Shown: positions 29,109 to 37,151 of the stretch, in pieces | Layout: each line of letters opens with the position of its first letter | Position numbering within the stretch: the stretch's first letter is position 1 | Source: Saccharopolyspora soli | Lineage (GTDB): Bacteria; Actinomycetota; Actinomycetes; Mycobacteriales; Pseudonocardiaceae | Direction: 5' to 3' | NCBI RefSeq assembly: GCF_022678645.1 | Contig: NZ_JALBWV010000055.1 | Location: forward strand, 1-62,886 | Length of the DNA stretch: 62,886 nt | Translations under genes and position numbers: made by a program | The notes under the pieces: model-generated | What the model saw: the letters and a program-made list of their open reading frames with translations, nothing else | Database searches by the model: none | What the model was told of the DNA's origin: nothing

Positions 29109-29867
29109 GTGACCAACTCCGCGGTGCGAGTAAGCCCCCTGTTCCTCGCCCTCGTCGGCCTGACCGTGCTGGGCGGTGTGCTCGCCACACTTGACAACAA
29201 CGCAGCGCGGACCGGCGGCGTCGTGCTGATCGTGCTCGGCGGCTGGGCGACATCGCTGTGCCTGCACGAATTCGGCCACGCGATCATCGCCTACCGCGGC
29301 GGCGACTGGGCGGTCCGCTCGAAGGGCTACCTGACGCTGGACCCCCGGCGCTACACCGACCCGGTGCTGAGCATCGTGCTGCCGCTGATCTTCGTGGCGC
29401 TCGGCGGCATTCCGCTGCCGGGCGGCGCGGTGTGGATCAACCACCACGCCCTTCGCTCCCGGCGCATCGAGTCGATGGTGTCGCTGGCCGGTCCGCTGAT
29501 GAACCTGGTGCTCGGGCTGCTGGTCGCGACCGCCGTGGCGCTCGTGCCGATGCCGGTCGGGCTGTCCTCCGGACTGTCCTACCTGGCCTTCCTGCAGGTG
29601 ATCGCGTTCGTGTTGAACATCCTGCCGATTCCCGGCCTGGACGGGTACGGCGCGATCGAGCCTTGGTTGTCCGCCCCGGCGCAGCAGTTCGGCGCGAAGG
29701 CGCGCCCGTGGGCTCCGCTGGTGCTGTTCGTGTTGCTGATCTGGGTGCCGTTCGTCGGTGAGGTGTTCTTCGGACTCGCCTACTTCGTGTTCGACCTGGT
29801 CGGCGGCGACCCGGTGCTGGGCTACCTGGGGCAGAGCACGTTCCGCAGCATCTTCGGGTTCGTGTGA
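29109..29867 (+). CDS. Site-2 protease (M50) family membrane metalloprotease
   Basis: A 252-residue intramembrane protease-like protein. Helix 2 carries LCLHEFGHAIIAY with the zinc-binding HExxH motif, and a later helix carries LNILPIPGLDGYGAI, the counterpart of the third-ligand LDG motif. Five or six hydrophobic segments span the protein, and ESMVSLAGPLMNLVLGLLVA matches the AGPxxN signature of the family. The catalytic set looks complete. Substrates are unknown; regulated cleavage of membrane proteins is the usual role. The GTG at 29109 fits the family; a GACACT box lies 7 bases before it. Divergent from whiB and 69 bases upstream of fbiA. Confidence 0.88.
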   Translation: MTNSAVRVSPLFLALVGLTVLGGVLATLDNNAARTGGVVLIVLGGWATSLCLHEFGHAIIAYRGGDWAVRSKGYLTLDPRRYTDPVLSIVLPLIFVALGGIPLPGGAVWINHHALRSRRIESMVSLAGPLMNLVLGLLVATAVALVPMPVGLSSGLSYLAFLQVIAFVLNILPIPGLDGYGAIEPWLSAPAQQFGAKARPWAPLVLFVLLIWVPFVGEVFFGLAYFVFDLVGGDPVLGYLGQSTFRSIFGFV

Positions 29868-29936
29868 TGCGTCCGCTGGTTGGGAGGTCCCAGGTTCGCG
29901 CCTTCGGGGTCCGGTGGCCGTGCGAGGATCGGGTCC

Positions 29937-30929
29937 GTGAAGGTCGTAGTTCTGGTCGGCGGGGTCGGCGGCGCGCGGTTCTTGCTCGGTGTCAAGGCGG
30001 CGTTGGGGCTGCCCGCCACGGGCGAACCCCAGCAGCGGTCCGAGCACGAGATCACTGCCGTGGTCAACGTGGGCGATGACGTGTGGATGCACGGGTTGCG
30101 GGTCTGCCCGGATCTCGACACCTGCATGTACACCCTCGGTGACGGCATCGACACGGTGAAGGGTTGGGGCCGGGTCGACGAGACTTGGTCGGTCAAGGAG
30201 GAATTGGCCGCCTACGGCGCCGAACCGAGCTGGTTCGGCCTCGGCGATCGGGACATCGCCACGCACCTGGTGCGGTCCCGAATGCTGCGCGCGGGTTACT
30301 CGCTGTCGGCGGTGACCGAGGCGCTGTGCGACCGGTGGCGGCCGGGAGTGCGGCTGCTGCCCGTCACCGACGATCGGGTCGAGACGCACGTCGCCATCGA
30401 CGACCCGGAGCACGGTGCGCAGCGCGCGGTGCACTTCCAGGAGTGGTGGGTGCGGCACCGGGCGGAGCCGAAGGCGCACGCGATCGTGCCGGTGGGCGCC
30501 GACGAGGCGAAGCCGACACCGGCGGTGCTGGACGCCATCGCCGGTGCCGACGTGGTGCTGCTGGCACCGTCGAACCCGGTGGTCAGCATCGGAACGCTGC
30601 TGGCGGTGCCGGGTTTCCGCGGCGCGCTGCGGGAGACCTCGGCCCCGGTGGTGGGCTTGTCACCGATCGTCGGGGGGCGACCGCTGCGCGGCATGGCCGA
30701 CGCGTGCCTGGCCGCGATCGGGGTGGACAGCACCGCCGAGGCGGTGGGTCGGCACTACGGATCCCGGCAGGACGCCGAGGGCATCCTGGACGGCTGGCTG
30801 GTGCACACCGACGACAGCGCGTCGGTTCCCGGGGTGCGCGTCCGCGCCGTCCCACTGTTGATGTCCGATGTGGACGCCACCGCCGCGATGGCCCTGGCGG
30901 CATTCGATCTTGCCCAGGAGGGGCGATGA
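29937..30929 (+). CDS. fbiA: 2-phospho-L-lactate (or phosphoenolpyruvate) transferase, F420 synthesis
   Basis: Joins the Fo deazaflavin to the phospholactyl or enolpyruvyl unit of the activated guanosine diphosphate intermediate, forming (dehydro-)F420-0. The 330-residue CofD-family protein opens with VVVLVGGVGGARFLLGV, the nucleotide-binding loop. VVNVGDDVWMHGLRVCPDLDTCMYTLGD has the Asp residues that contact Fo, and LLAPSNPVVSIGTLL and SPIVGGRPLRGMAD are further family motifs. The GTG at 29937 gives the standard N-terminus. It overlaps fbiB by four bases (ATGA), so the two are translationally coupled. Confidence 0.95.
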   Translation: MKVVVLVGGVGGARFLLGVKAALGLPATGEPQQRSEHEITAVVNVGDDVWMHGLRVCPDLDTCMYTLGDGIDTVKGWGRVDETWSVKEELAAYGAEPSWFGLGDRDIATHLVRSRMLRAGYSLSAVTEALCDRWRPGVRLLPVTDDRVETHVAIDDPEHGAQRAVHFQEWWVRHRAEPKAHAIVPVGADEAKPTPAVLDAIAGADVVLLAPSNPVVSIGTLLAVPGFRGALRETSAPVVGLSPIVGGRPLRGMADACLAAIGVDSTAEAVGRHYGSRQDAEGILDGWLVHTDDSASVPGVRVRAVPLLMSDVDATAAMALAAFDLAQEGR

Positions 30930-32269
30930 AAGATCACGCGGCCGCGGGCGGGTTGCGGTTGTTCGCGGTGGGCGGGCTGCCCGAGTTCGGTCCGGGGGAC
31001 GACCTGGCCGCGTCCATCGCGGCCGCCGCGCCGTGGCTCAGCGACGGCGACGTCGTGGTGGTCACCAGCAAGATCGTGTCCAAGGTCGAGGGCCGGTTGG
31101 TGTCCTCGCCGCGCGATCCGGAACTGCGCGACAAGCTGCGCCGCGAGCTGGTGCTGGCCGAGTCCACCTACGTACTGGCCCGCCGGGGCCGCACCATGAT
31201 CACCCAGAACAAGCTCGGCATCGTGCAGGCGGCTGCCGGGGTGGACGCTTCGAACGTGCCGCGCGACCAGATCGCGCTGCTGCCGGAGGACCCGGACGCC
31301 TCGGCCAGGCGGCTGCGGGCCGGGCTCGCCGACCGCCTCGGCGTGCAGGTCGGCGTGGTGGTGACCGACACGATGGGCCGCGCCTGGCGGGTCGGTCAGA
31401 CCGACGTGGCGATCGGTTCCGCCGGTCTGTCCGTGCTGCACCGCTACGCGGGCAGCACCGACGCGCAGGGCAACGAGCTGGCCGTGACCGAGGTGGCGGT
31501 GGCCGACGAGATCGCCGCCGCGGCGGACCTGGTCAAGGGCAAGCTGGGCTCGGTCCCGGTCGCCGTGGTGCGCGGCCTGACGACCGAGGACGACGGGTCC
31601 AGCGCGCGGGAACTGGCGCGGACCGTCGAGGAGGACCTGTTCTACCTGGGCACCGCGGAGGCGCTTGCGCAGGGCCGTCGCGAGGCGGTGCTGATGCGCC
31701 GTTCGGTGCGGGCGTTCGCCGACGATCCGGTCGACGCCGAGGCGGTGCGCCGCGCGGTCGGGGCGGCGCTGACCGCGCCCGCGCCGCACCACACCCGCCC
31801 GGTCCGGTTCGTCTGGCTACGCGACCGTCCACTTCGGATGAAGCTGCTGGATGCGATGCGCACTGCCTGGCTGGACGACCTGCGTGCCGACGGGCTGTCA
31901 GAGGAAGCCGCGCAGCGGCGGGTTTCGCGCGGCAACCTGCTCTACGCGGCGCCGGAAGTGGTGCTGCCATTCCTGGTGCGCGAGGGCTCGCACCACTATC
32001 CCGACCAGGGGCGCAGCGAAGCCGAGCGGCAGATGTTCACCGTCGCGGGTGGCGCGGCGGTGCAGGGCTTGCTGGTGGCACTGGCAGCCGAGGAACTCGG
32101 GTCGTGCTGGGTGTCGTCGACGCTGTTCTGCCCGGATGTCGTGCGCACCGCGCTCGACCTGCCCGACTCGTGGGAGCCGCTGGGCGCCGTGGCGGTCGGC
32201 CATCCCGCGGAACCCATCGACGAGCCGCGCGAGCCGCGCGACCTCGACGACGGATTGGTGGAGCTGTGA
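30926..32269 (+). CDS. fbiB: Bifunctional F420-0:gamma-glutamyl ligase / FMN-dependent dehydro-F420 reductase
   Basis: Adds gamma-linked glutamates to F420-0 using GTP, and in actinobacteria also reduces dehydro-F420. Residues 1-245 are the CofE ligase domain, with VVVVTSKIVSKVEGR, MITQNKLGIVQAAAGVDASN, VVVTDTMGRAWRVGQTDVAIG and ELAVTEVAVADE. Residues 250-447 are the nitroreductase-fold FMN domain: LMRRSVRAFADDPVD, AAPHHTRPV-type segment, and GGAAVQGLLVALAAEELGSCWV. The full two-domain length matches mycobacterial FbiB. The ATG follows CAGGAGGGGCG, and the start overlaps the fbiA stop. Confidence 0.96.
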   Translation: MKDHAAAGGLRLFAVGGLPEFGPGDDLAASIAAAAPWLSDGDVVVVTSKIVSKVEGRLVSSPRDPELRDKLRRELVLAESTYVLARRGRTMITQNKLGIVQAAAGVDASNVPRDQIALLPEDPDASARRLRAGLADRLGVQVGVVVTDTMGRAWRVGQTDVAIGSAGLSVLHRYAGSTDAQGNELAVTEVAVADEIAAAADLVKGKLGSVPVAVVRGLTTEDDGSSARELARTVEEDLFYLGTAEALAQGRREAVLMRRSVRAFADDPVDAEAVRRAVGAALTAPAPHHTRPVRFVWLRDRPLRMKLLDAMRTAWLDDLRADGLSEEAAQRRVSRGNLLYAAPEVVLPFLVREGSHHYPDQGRSEAERQMFTVAGGAAVQGLLVALAAEELGSCWVSSTLFCPDVVRTALDLPDSWEPLGAVAVGHPAEPIDEPREPRDLDDGLVEL

Positions 32270-32802
32270 GTGGACCTCACGCGGACGCGCTGCGCGTGCT
32301 CGGCCGGTGGCGGCCGGACGACCCGCAGCAGGACGCGCTGCGCCACGCGTTCCTGACCTTGATGGACGCCCGCTCGGACGCCTGCCTGCGGGCATGCGAA
32401 CCGGGACACGTCACGGCGTCTGCCGTGCTGCTGGACGCGGCGGGCGAGAACGTGCTGCTCACCCTGCATCCGAGGGTGGGGGCGTGGTTGCAGCTCGGTG
32501 GCCACTGCGAGCCGGAGGACGCCTCGCTGGCCGGTGCGGCGCTGCGCGAAGCGACGGAAGAGTCCGGTGTGGACGGTCTGGTGGTGGAGCCGGAGCCGGT
32601 GCACCTCGACGTGCACCCGATCACCTGCTCGCTCGGCAAGCCGACGCGGCACTTCGACGTGCGCTTCATCGTCCGCGCACCCGAGGGAGCCCAGCCAACC
32701 CGCAGCGACGAGTCCCTGGACCTCCGCTGGTGGCCGCTGAACGCCCTGCCGGAAGGCTCAGACCTCGGCCCGATGATGACCGCAGCCCGACAACGCCGGT
32801 GA
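32266..32802 (+). CDS. Nudix hydrolase
   Basis: A 178-residue Nudix-fold protein that probably hydrolyses a nucleoside diphosphate linked to another group. The Nudix box is GGHCEPEDASLAGAALREAT followed by EESG. It differs from the classic pattern by an Asp in place of the first Glu and one extra residue before RE, a variant seen in an actinobacterial subfamily. The catalytic REATEE segment is intact. The GTG start overlaps the fbiB stop (GTGA), so it belongs to the fbiA-fbiB operon. A link to F420 metabolism is suggested only by this coupling. Confidence 0.88.
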   Translation: MSGPHADALRVLGRWRPDDPQQDALRHAFLTLMDARSDACLRACEPGHVTASAVLLDAAGENVLLTLHPRVGAWLQLGGHCEPEDASLAGAALREATEESGVDGLVVEPEPVHLDVHPITCSLGKPTRHFDVRFIVRAPEGAQPTRSDESLDLRWWPLNALPEGSDLGPMMTAARQRR

Positions 32803-32807
32803 GGCGG

Positions 32808-33149
32808 TCACCGCTGAACATCTATCCCATCAACGTGACCCCGCGCGGCACGAACGGCTGCCACGATCTCGTCCATGCTGAGCAAGCCACCACCGACCGG
32901 CTCCAGCTGGGCAAGTTCGGCGTTCCGCGAGAAGCGAGCCTCGATCAACGCTTGTATCCAGACGGTCGCCTTCATGTCTTCGTCGGCGGCACGCGTGCGC
33001 ACCCGGTCCAGCAATGACTTGGGTAGCCGAAGTGAGGTGGTGATCATGGGATCCGACTCGGGCGGCTCGGTCACCCAGTGACCGGACTCCATTTCGACCG
33101 AGGTGTTGTGGCTGTCGTAGTACTTCGCGAGCTCATCTGGCTTCGCCAT
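32808..33149 (-). CDS. CopG/BrnA-like ribbon-helix-helix antitoxin, apparently orphan
   Basis: A 113-residue protein. The N-terminus KPDELAKYYDSHNTSVEME resembles the conserved front part of CopG-antitoxin (PF12441-like) proteins. It is followed by ITTSLRLPKSLLDRVRTRAA and TVWIQALIEARF, which match a ribbon-helix-helix DNA-binding fold. The C-terminal GGGLLSMDEIVAAVRAARG may be a toxin-binding tail. No toxin gene is adjacent: the neighbours are a Nudix gene and a DNA glycosylase. The ATG at 33149 follows AAGGTGAGAGAC. It ends five bases from the convergent Nudix stop. Confidence 0.65.
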   Translation of the reverse strand: MAKPDELAKYYDSHNTSVEMESGHWVTEPPESDPMITTSLRLPKSLLDRVRTRAADEDMKATVWIQALIEARFSRNAELAQLEPVGGGLLSMDEIVAAVRAARGHVDGIDVQR

Positions 33150-33240
33150 GTCTCTCACCTTCTCTCATAGGTGCGCCATTCCACGTGCCGTCACCGCATA
33201 CCACCGCCCGTTCACACCGTCGGTTGAACGGAAGAGCGCG

Positions 33241-34149
33241 TCACAGGGTGCGGTAGTTGCGGATTGGCATTCGGGGGGCGTGGCGGGGGCGGTTCACACC
33301 CGCTGCTCCGAGGTAGCGGACCGCTCGGTGGCGTTGGCCCTCGTAGGGGGCTAGGGCTTCGAGCATGCCTTCGTCGTCGAGCGGGTGGCCGAGCAGGGCC
33401 GTGCCGACGATCGTCGGCAGGTGGAAATCGCCGATGCTGACCGCGTCCGGGTCGCCCCAGGCCCGCTGGGCGACTTCGGCCGCCGTCCACGGGCCGATGC
33501 CCGGCACCTTCTGCAGCAACTCCCGGCCTTCGGCGCCGCGCAGTTCGACGGCCCGCTCCAGCCGTCCGGCCACCGACGCGGCGGCGATCAAGGTTCGACG
33601 CCGAGCTCCGTCGATGCCCGCCCGATGCCACTCCCAGTCCCGGATTCCGCGCAGCTGCACCGGATCCGGCGCCACCCAGAGCTTCTCGACTGGCCCCGGC
33701 GCGCGGCTGCCGAACCGCCAGCACAGCTCCCGCCAGGACCGCCACGCTTCCCGGTTGGTGACCTTCTGCTCCAGGACCGCGGCCACCAGCACGTCCCAAA
33801 CCCGGCCCGAAGCGCACAACCGGACCCCGCGCGAGGCTTTCCGACCGCGCTCCACGACATCGTGCACCGCGACGAAACCCGTGTCGTCGTCGGAAGCACC
33901 GAGCAGATCCGGGACGTTGTCCAGCACGATCTGCGCACCCGGACCCCACGCCGTGGCGATCACCGTGCCGGTTCGGTCCTTCCGCAACCGCAAGGACGCC
34001 GGACCGATCGACGTCGTGGTGCCCCACCACAACTCGTCCGCGGCGACCCGCGTGGTGGGATCACCGCTCCCCCGGCGCAGCGGAGCCAGCACCCGCACCA
34101 GATCCAGCGGATACGACGGGCGCCAAGTTCGAGTCAGGCCGTCGCTCAT
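33241..34149 (-). CDS. AlkA-like DNA-3-methyladenine glycosylase (HhH-GPD family)
   Basis: A 302-residue base-excision repair glycosylase. The helix-hairpin-helix is LLQKVPGIGPWTAAEVAQRA near 213-232, followed by WGDPDAVSIGDFHLPT with the catalytic Asp in GDFHLP. The N-terminal half (about 1-110) has the beta-rich domain of AlkA-type enzymes, and LVAAVLEQKVTNREAWRSWREL is the helix preceding the active site. There is no FeS cysteine cluster. It likely removes alkylated purines. The ATG has only a weak upstream AGGCGGAA. Confidence 0.85.
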   Translation of the reverse strand: MSDGLTRTWRPSYPLDLVRVLAPLRRGSGDPTTRVAADELWWGTTTSIGPASLRLRKDRTGTVIATAWGPGAQIVLDNVPDLLGASDDDTGFVAVHDVVERGRKASRGVRLCASGRVWDVLVAAVLEQKVTNREAWRSWRELCWRFGSRAPGPVEKLWVAPDPVQLRGIRDWEWHRAGIDGARRRTLIAAASVAGRLERAVELRGAEGRELLQKVPGIGPWTAAEVAQRAWGDPDAVSIGDFHLPTIVGTALLGHPLDDEGMLEALAPYEGQRHRAVRYLGAAGVNRPRHAPRMPIRNYRTL

Positions 34150-34326
34150 GCCAGTTCCGCCTCTCCGCGATTCACAGTGGTGGTTGCGTCCAGCCCAATC
34201 CCCCGTTGCGGGGTTTCTGATAGCTGGCTTGCGTCACGGTCCCCTGAGGTGCGGTTGAGGAGGACTGAGGTTGACACAGGGCTGCTCATGTCCCTCCGGG
34301 CGTCACGGCTACTCGACCGGTGCGGG

Positions 34327-35424
34327 TCAATCCGCGGAGAACCGCACGCTGTACGGCGGTAGTGCCACACCGGGCCACACGCGCACTCCGTTCAGCAACT
34401 CGCAGTCCGCTCCGATCGTCGCACCATCGCCGATGATCGCGTCGCGCAGCACCGCACCCGCTCCGATCGTCGCCCCGGTGCCGATCACGCTTCGTTCGAC
34501 CACGGCGTTGCGGTCCACGCGAACCCCCTCGAAGAGCACGGACTCGACGACCCGCGCGCCGGAGGACACAACACTGCCCGCACCGACCGCGGTTCCACCG
34601 CTGACTTCCGCGTCGGCGGCCACCGATGCCCCGTCCAGCACCAGTGCTTCGCCGCGTTCACCGGGCAGCGCGTTCGTCGGCGCCGTGCCGAGCACCAGGT
34701 CCGCGGAGCCGCGGATGAACGCCGCCGGAGTTCCCATGTCCAGCCAGTACGAGTTGTCGATGTGGCCCTGCACCCGCGCGCCGGAGGCGAGCAGGTCGGG
34801 GAACGTCTCGCGCTCCACCGACACCGGCCGTCCCGCCGGAATGGTGTCGATCACGTCACGTCGGAACACGTAGCAGCCCGCATTGATCTGATCCACCGGC
34901 GGGTTCTCGGTCTTCTCCAGGAACGCCGTGACCCGCCCGTCGGCATCGGTGGGCACGCAGCCGAACCACCGCGGGTCGGCGACCTTGACCAGGTGCAGCG
35001 TCACGTCCGCCGCGGCGGCGCGGTGGGTTTCCAGCAGTTTCGCCAGGTCCAGTCCGGAGAGGATGTCGCCGTTGAAGACCAGCACGTCGTCGGCGCTGAG
35101 CCGGTCGGCGACGTTGCGGATCGCACCGGCGGTGTCCAGCGGTTCCGGCTCGACGACGTACTCCAGCCGCAGCCCGAAATCGGCACCGTCACCGAAGTGT
35201 TCGGCGAACACCTCCGCCTTGTAGGAGGTGCCGAGCACCACGTGCTCGATGCCAGCTGCCCGGATCCGAGACAGCAGGTGGCTCAGGAACGGAACCCCGG
35301 CGGTGGGCAGCATCGGCTTCGGCGCCGAGAGGGTCAGCGGGCGCAACCGCACCCCTCGACCACCCACCAGCACGACCGCTTCCGCCGTGGGCGACGCGGC
35401 CGGGTCCTGCGCATCGGCGGACAT
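34327..35424 (-). CDS. manC: Mannose-1-phosphate guanylyltransferase
   Basis: Makes GDP-mannose from mannose 1-phosphate and GTP, completing the pathway of manA and manB in this window. The 365-residue protein has the nucleotidyltransferase signature AVVLVGGRGVRLRPLTLSAP near 16-35, PKPMLPTAGVPFL, metal Asp in VFNGDILSG, and EKTENPP. The last 110 residues are hexapeptide repeats (left-handed beta-helix), for example VIGTGATIGAGAVLRDAIIG. This architecture matches actinobacterial Rv3264c rather than the ManC/cupin type. An AGGAGGATCAACGCCG stretch precedes the ATG. It is followed downstream by the DNA glycosylase gene. Confidence 0.92.
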   Translation of the reverse strand: MSADAQDPAASPTAEAVVLVGGRGVRLRPLTLSAPKPMLPTAGVPFLSHLLSRIRAAGIEHVVLGTSYKAEVFAEHFGDGADFGLRLEYVVEPEPLDTAGAIRNVADRLSADDVLVFNGDILSGLDLAKLLETHRAAAADVTLHLVKVADPRWFGCVPTDADGRVTAFLEKTENPPVDQINAGCYVFRRDVIDTIPAGRPVSVERETFPDLLASGARVQGHIDNSYWLDMGTPAAFIRGSADLVLGTAPTNALPGERGEALVLDGASVAADAEVSGGTAVGAGSVVSSGARVVESVLFEGVRVDRNAVVERSVIGTGATIGAGAVLRDAIIGDGATIGADCELLNGVRVWPGVALPPYSVRFSAD

Positions 35425-35595
35425 CGGCGTTGATCCTCCTCTACCTGATGGACTTCAGTGACGAAAACCCATTGGGGGGAATACTCTGGCAGCAGCAACG
35501 GCATAATGAACACCGGGCCCGCCCTCAACGGCCGCGCCCAGTTCGACGCCCGCCCCCGCGGACCACCGACTGCGAACGACTGAGAGGGCATCCCC

Positions 35596-35943
35596 ATGGA
35601 CCCGCGCCTCCGAGCCGACGAAGCACTTGCTCGCGCGCGGGCACGCGGCGCGTTCGTCGTCACCCCAGACAATGCCACGTCGCCGATGGACGCCGCGAGC
35701 ACCGTGCGCATCCCGCGCGAGATCGTCAGCCGGGCCGACCCCGCGGACACCACGCAGGTCTTCCCGTCGGCCCCTGCGCAGCGCCCGCACGCGCAGCCGG
35801 AGCCCCAGCACGGCGGCTGGCCGACCGAGGATTACGGGCAGGTGCAGCAGAATCTTCCGCCGAACCCCTACCACGCGCAGCGCGGCCCGAACGAGTTCGG
35901 ACCGCTGGGTTCCCAAACCAACCAGCAGTATCCGCAGTACTAA
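35596..35943 (+). CDS. Small conserved protein of unknown function
   Basis: Unrecognised 115-residue protein. The N-terminal 45 residues are ordered and hydrophilic (LRADEALARARARGAFVVTP, then MDAASTVRIPREIVSRAD), while the C-terminal 60 are rich in Gln, Pro, Asn and Tyr and probably disordered. There is no signal peptide or membrane segment. The ATG follows GAGAGGGCATCCCC, a fair ribosome binding site, and codon use fits the genome. It lies divergent to manC and convergent with wbbL. Confidence 0.7.
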   Translation: MDPRLRADEALARARARGAFVVTPDNATSPMDAASTVRIPREIVSRADPADTTQVFPSAPAQRPHAQPEPQHGGWPTEDYGQVQQNLPPNPYHAQRGPNEFGPLGSQTNQQYPQY

Positions 35944-35964
35944 ACACCGTCTCAGAACTGGTTT

Positions 35965-35994
35965 GCGTGGCGGTGCAGGTGGCGGAACCTCAGA
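35965..35994. repeat. Intergenic repeat, copy A
   Basis: Thirty bases starting GCGTGGCGGTGC and ending GCGGAACCTCAGA, differing from the copy at 49209-49238 at three positions. A shorter relative (GCGTGGCGGT preceded by GAACTCGTTTC) lies at about 19612-19630. Both full copies run straight into an inverted repeat at a gene's 3' end. Confidence 0.6.
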
Positions 35995-36086
35995 CGTCGC
36001 CTCGCTGTGGGATCCCCGACATCATGTACTTCCAATTCGCAGTTTCACTGCACTGTCGGGGCTGTCCTCCCGAGGCGACGTCTGAG
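35989..36086. repeat. 16-base perfect inverted repeat with long spacer
   Basis: CTCAGACGTCGCCTCG at 35989-36004 is exactly complementary to 36071-36086, with 66 bases between. The left arm begins inside the intergenic repeat copy. The arrangement resembles the ends of a small non-coding mobile element (MITE-like) or a long terminator stem. Confidence 0.6.
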
Positions 36087-36111
36087 AACCCGCGGCGGTG
36101 CGAGCTGAGTC

Positions 36112-36184
36112 CCACACCGCAAGCGGCTACGCCGCTTATAAAACAGACCCAGGGCTTGAGCGGTGGTAGCCGCTTGCGGTGTGG
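36112..36184. terminator. 19-base perfect inverted repeat beside the wbbL stop
   Basis: CCACACCGCAAGCGGCTAC (36112-36130) pairs perfectly with 36166-36184. The 35-base interior adds a CCGCT/AGCGG stem. The left arm can alternatively pair with the adjacent GCCGCTT (AAGCGGC-TAC-GCCGCTT, 36121-36137). It lies 8 bases past the wbbL stop, between convergent genes, so a bidirectional terminator is likely. Confidence 0.65.
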
Positions 36185-36192
36185 AAGGTCCG

Positions 36193-37053
36193 CTAGCGGG
36201 TTTCGATGCGCGCGCGAGCGGACAGCGCCGCGCGCAGCGCGATCCGCAGCGGCGCCCAGGCCGGGCCCGGATAGCGGTCGGCGAGGTAGCGGTAGGCGCT
36301 GCGGTGGTGTTCGGTGACCATCCGCTTGGCAGCTCCCGAGGTGGAATGGCCGCCGATGTGCATGATCTCCGCGCTCGGCACGTAGACGTTCAGCCAGCCC
36401 TTCTTGGCCAGCCGGTCGCCGAGGTCGACGTCCTCGAAGTACATGAAGTAGCGCGGGTCGAAGCCGTCCACCGAATCGAAGGCCGTCCGGCGCAGCAGCA
36501 CGCACGAGCCGGACAGCCAGCCAGCCGGGCGCTCGGTGATCTCCGCCTCGGACTGCCGGTACGACCGGCTCCACGGGTTCTCCGGCCAGACCTTGCCCAG
36601 CACTGCGTGGCCCGCGCCACGACCGATCGACGGCAGCAGCCGCGCCGACGGGTAGACGGTGCCGTCGGGCTCCTTGATCAGCGGGCCGAAGGCTCCGCCG
36701 CGCGGCCAGCGCTTGGTCGCGGACAGCAGTTCGTCGAGCGCGCCCGGCTGCCACTCCAGGTCCGGGTTGGCGATGACCACCCAGCCGTATTCGGCGTCGA
36801 GTTCGGCCACCCCGCGGTTGGCCCCGCCGCCGTAGCCGAGGTTGCCACCGGTGGGCACGAAGTCGACGTTCGCGCGTTCAGCGGCCAGCCGCTCCGGGAC
36901 GCCATCGGTGGAGCCGTTGTCGGCGAGGACCACCCGGATCGATCGCTGCGTCGCCTTTTCCAAGGTGTCGAGGAACCGCTCCAGGGTTTCGCCCGGCGAG
37001 TAGGTCACGGTGACAACGGCGAGTTCGTCGCCGTAGGTGCGCGCGTCGGTCAC
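36193..37053 (-). CDS. wbbL: Rhamnosyltransferase WbbL (family 2 glycosyltransferase)
   Basis: Transfers rhamnose from dTDP-rhamnose to decaprenyl-PP-GlcNAc, forming the linker between arabinogalactan and peptidoglycan. The 286-residue protein closely matches mycobacterial WbbL1: LAVVTVTYSPGETLERFLDT, VVLADNGSTDGVPERL, the donor/metal motif VVIANPDLEW, AGWLSGSCVLLRRTAFDSVD and YFMYFEDVDLGDRLAKKGW. It is followed by IMHIGGHSTSGAAKRM. The GTG at 37053 fits the family; no ribosome binding site is present, but GAATGT lies six bases before it, a near match to the leaderless -10 pattern. In mycobacteria wbbL adjoins rmlD; here an 8-kb glycosyltransferase block lies between. Confidence 0.92.
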   Translation of the reverse strand: MTDARTYGDELAVVTVTYSPGETLERFLDTLEKATQRSIRVVLADNGSTDGVPERLAAERANVDFVPTGGNLGYGGGANRGVAELDAEYGWVVIANPDLEWQPGALDELLSATKRWPRGGAFGPLIKEPDGTVYPSARLLPSIGRGAGHAVLGKVWPENPWSRSYRQSEAEITERPAGWLSGSCVLLRRTAFDSVDGFDPRYFMYFEDVDLGDRLAKKGWLNVYVPSAEIMHIGGHSTSGAAKRMVTEHHRSAYRYLADRYPGPAWAPLRIALRAALSARARIETR

Positions 37054-37151
37054 GCCGTCACATTCTGCCGAACTCCGCTGGACGCACCGCAACCGCGGCG
37101 GACAACACGTCATCGCCAGCTGCCCAACGAGCCTTACCAGCGGAAATGCGG

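Noticed and set aside
36112..36184. CRISPR-like repeats
   Set aside because: These are inverted, not regularly spaced direct repeats, and no cas genes are present.
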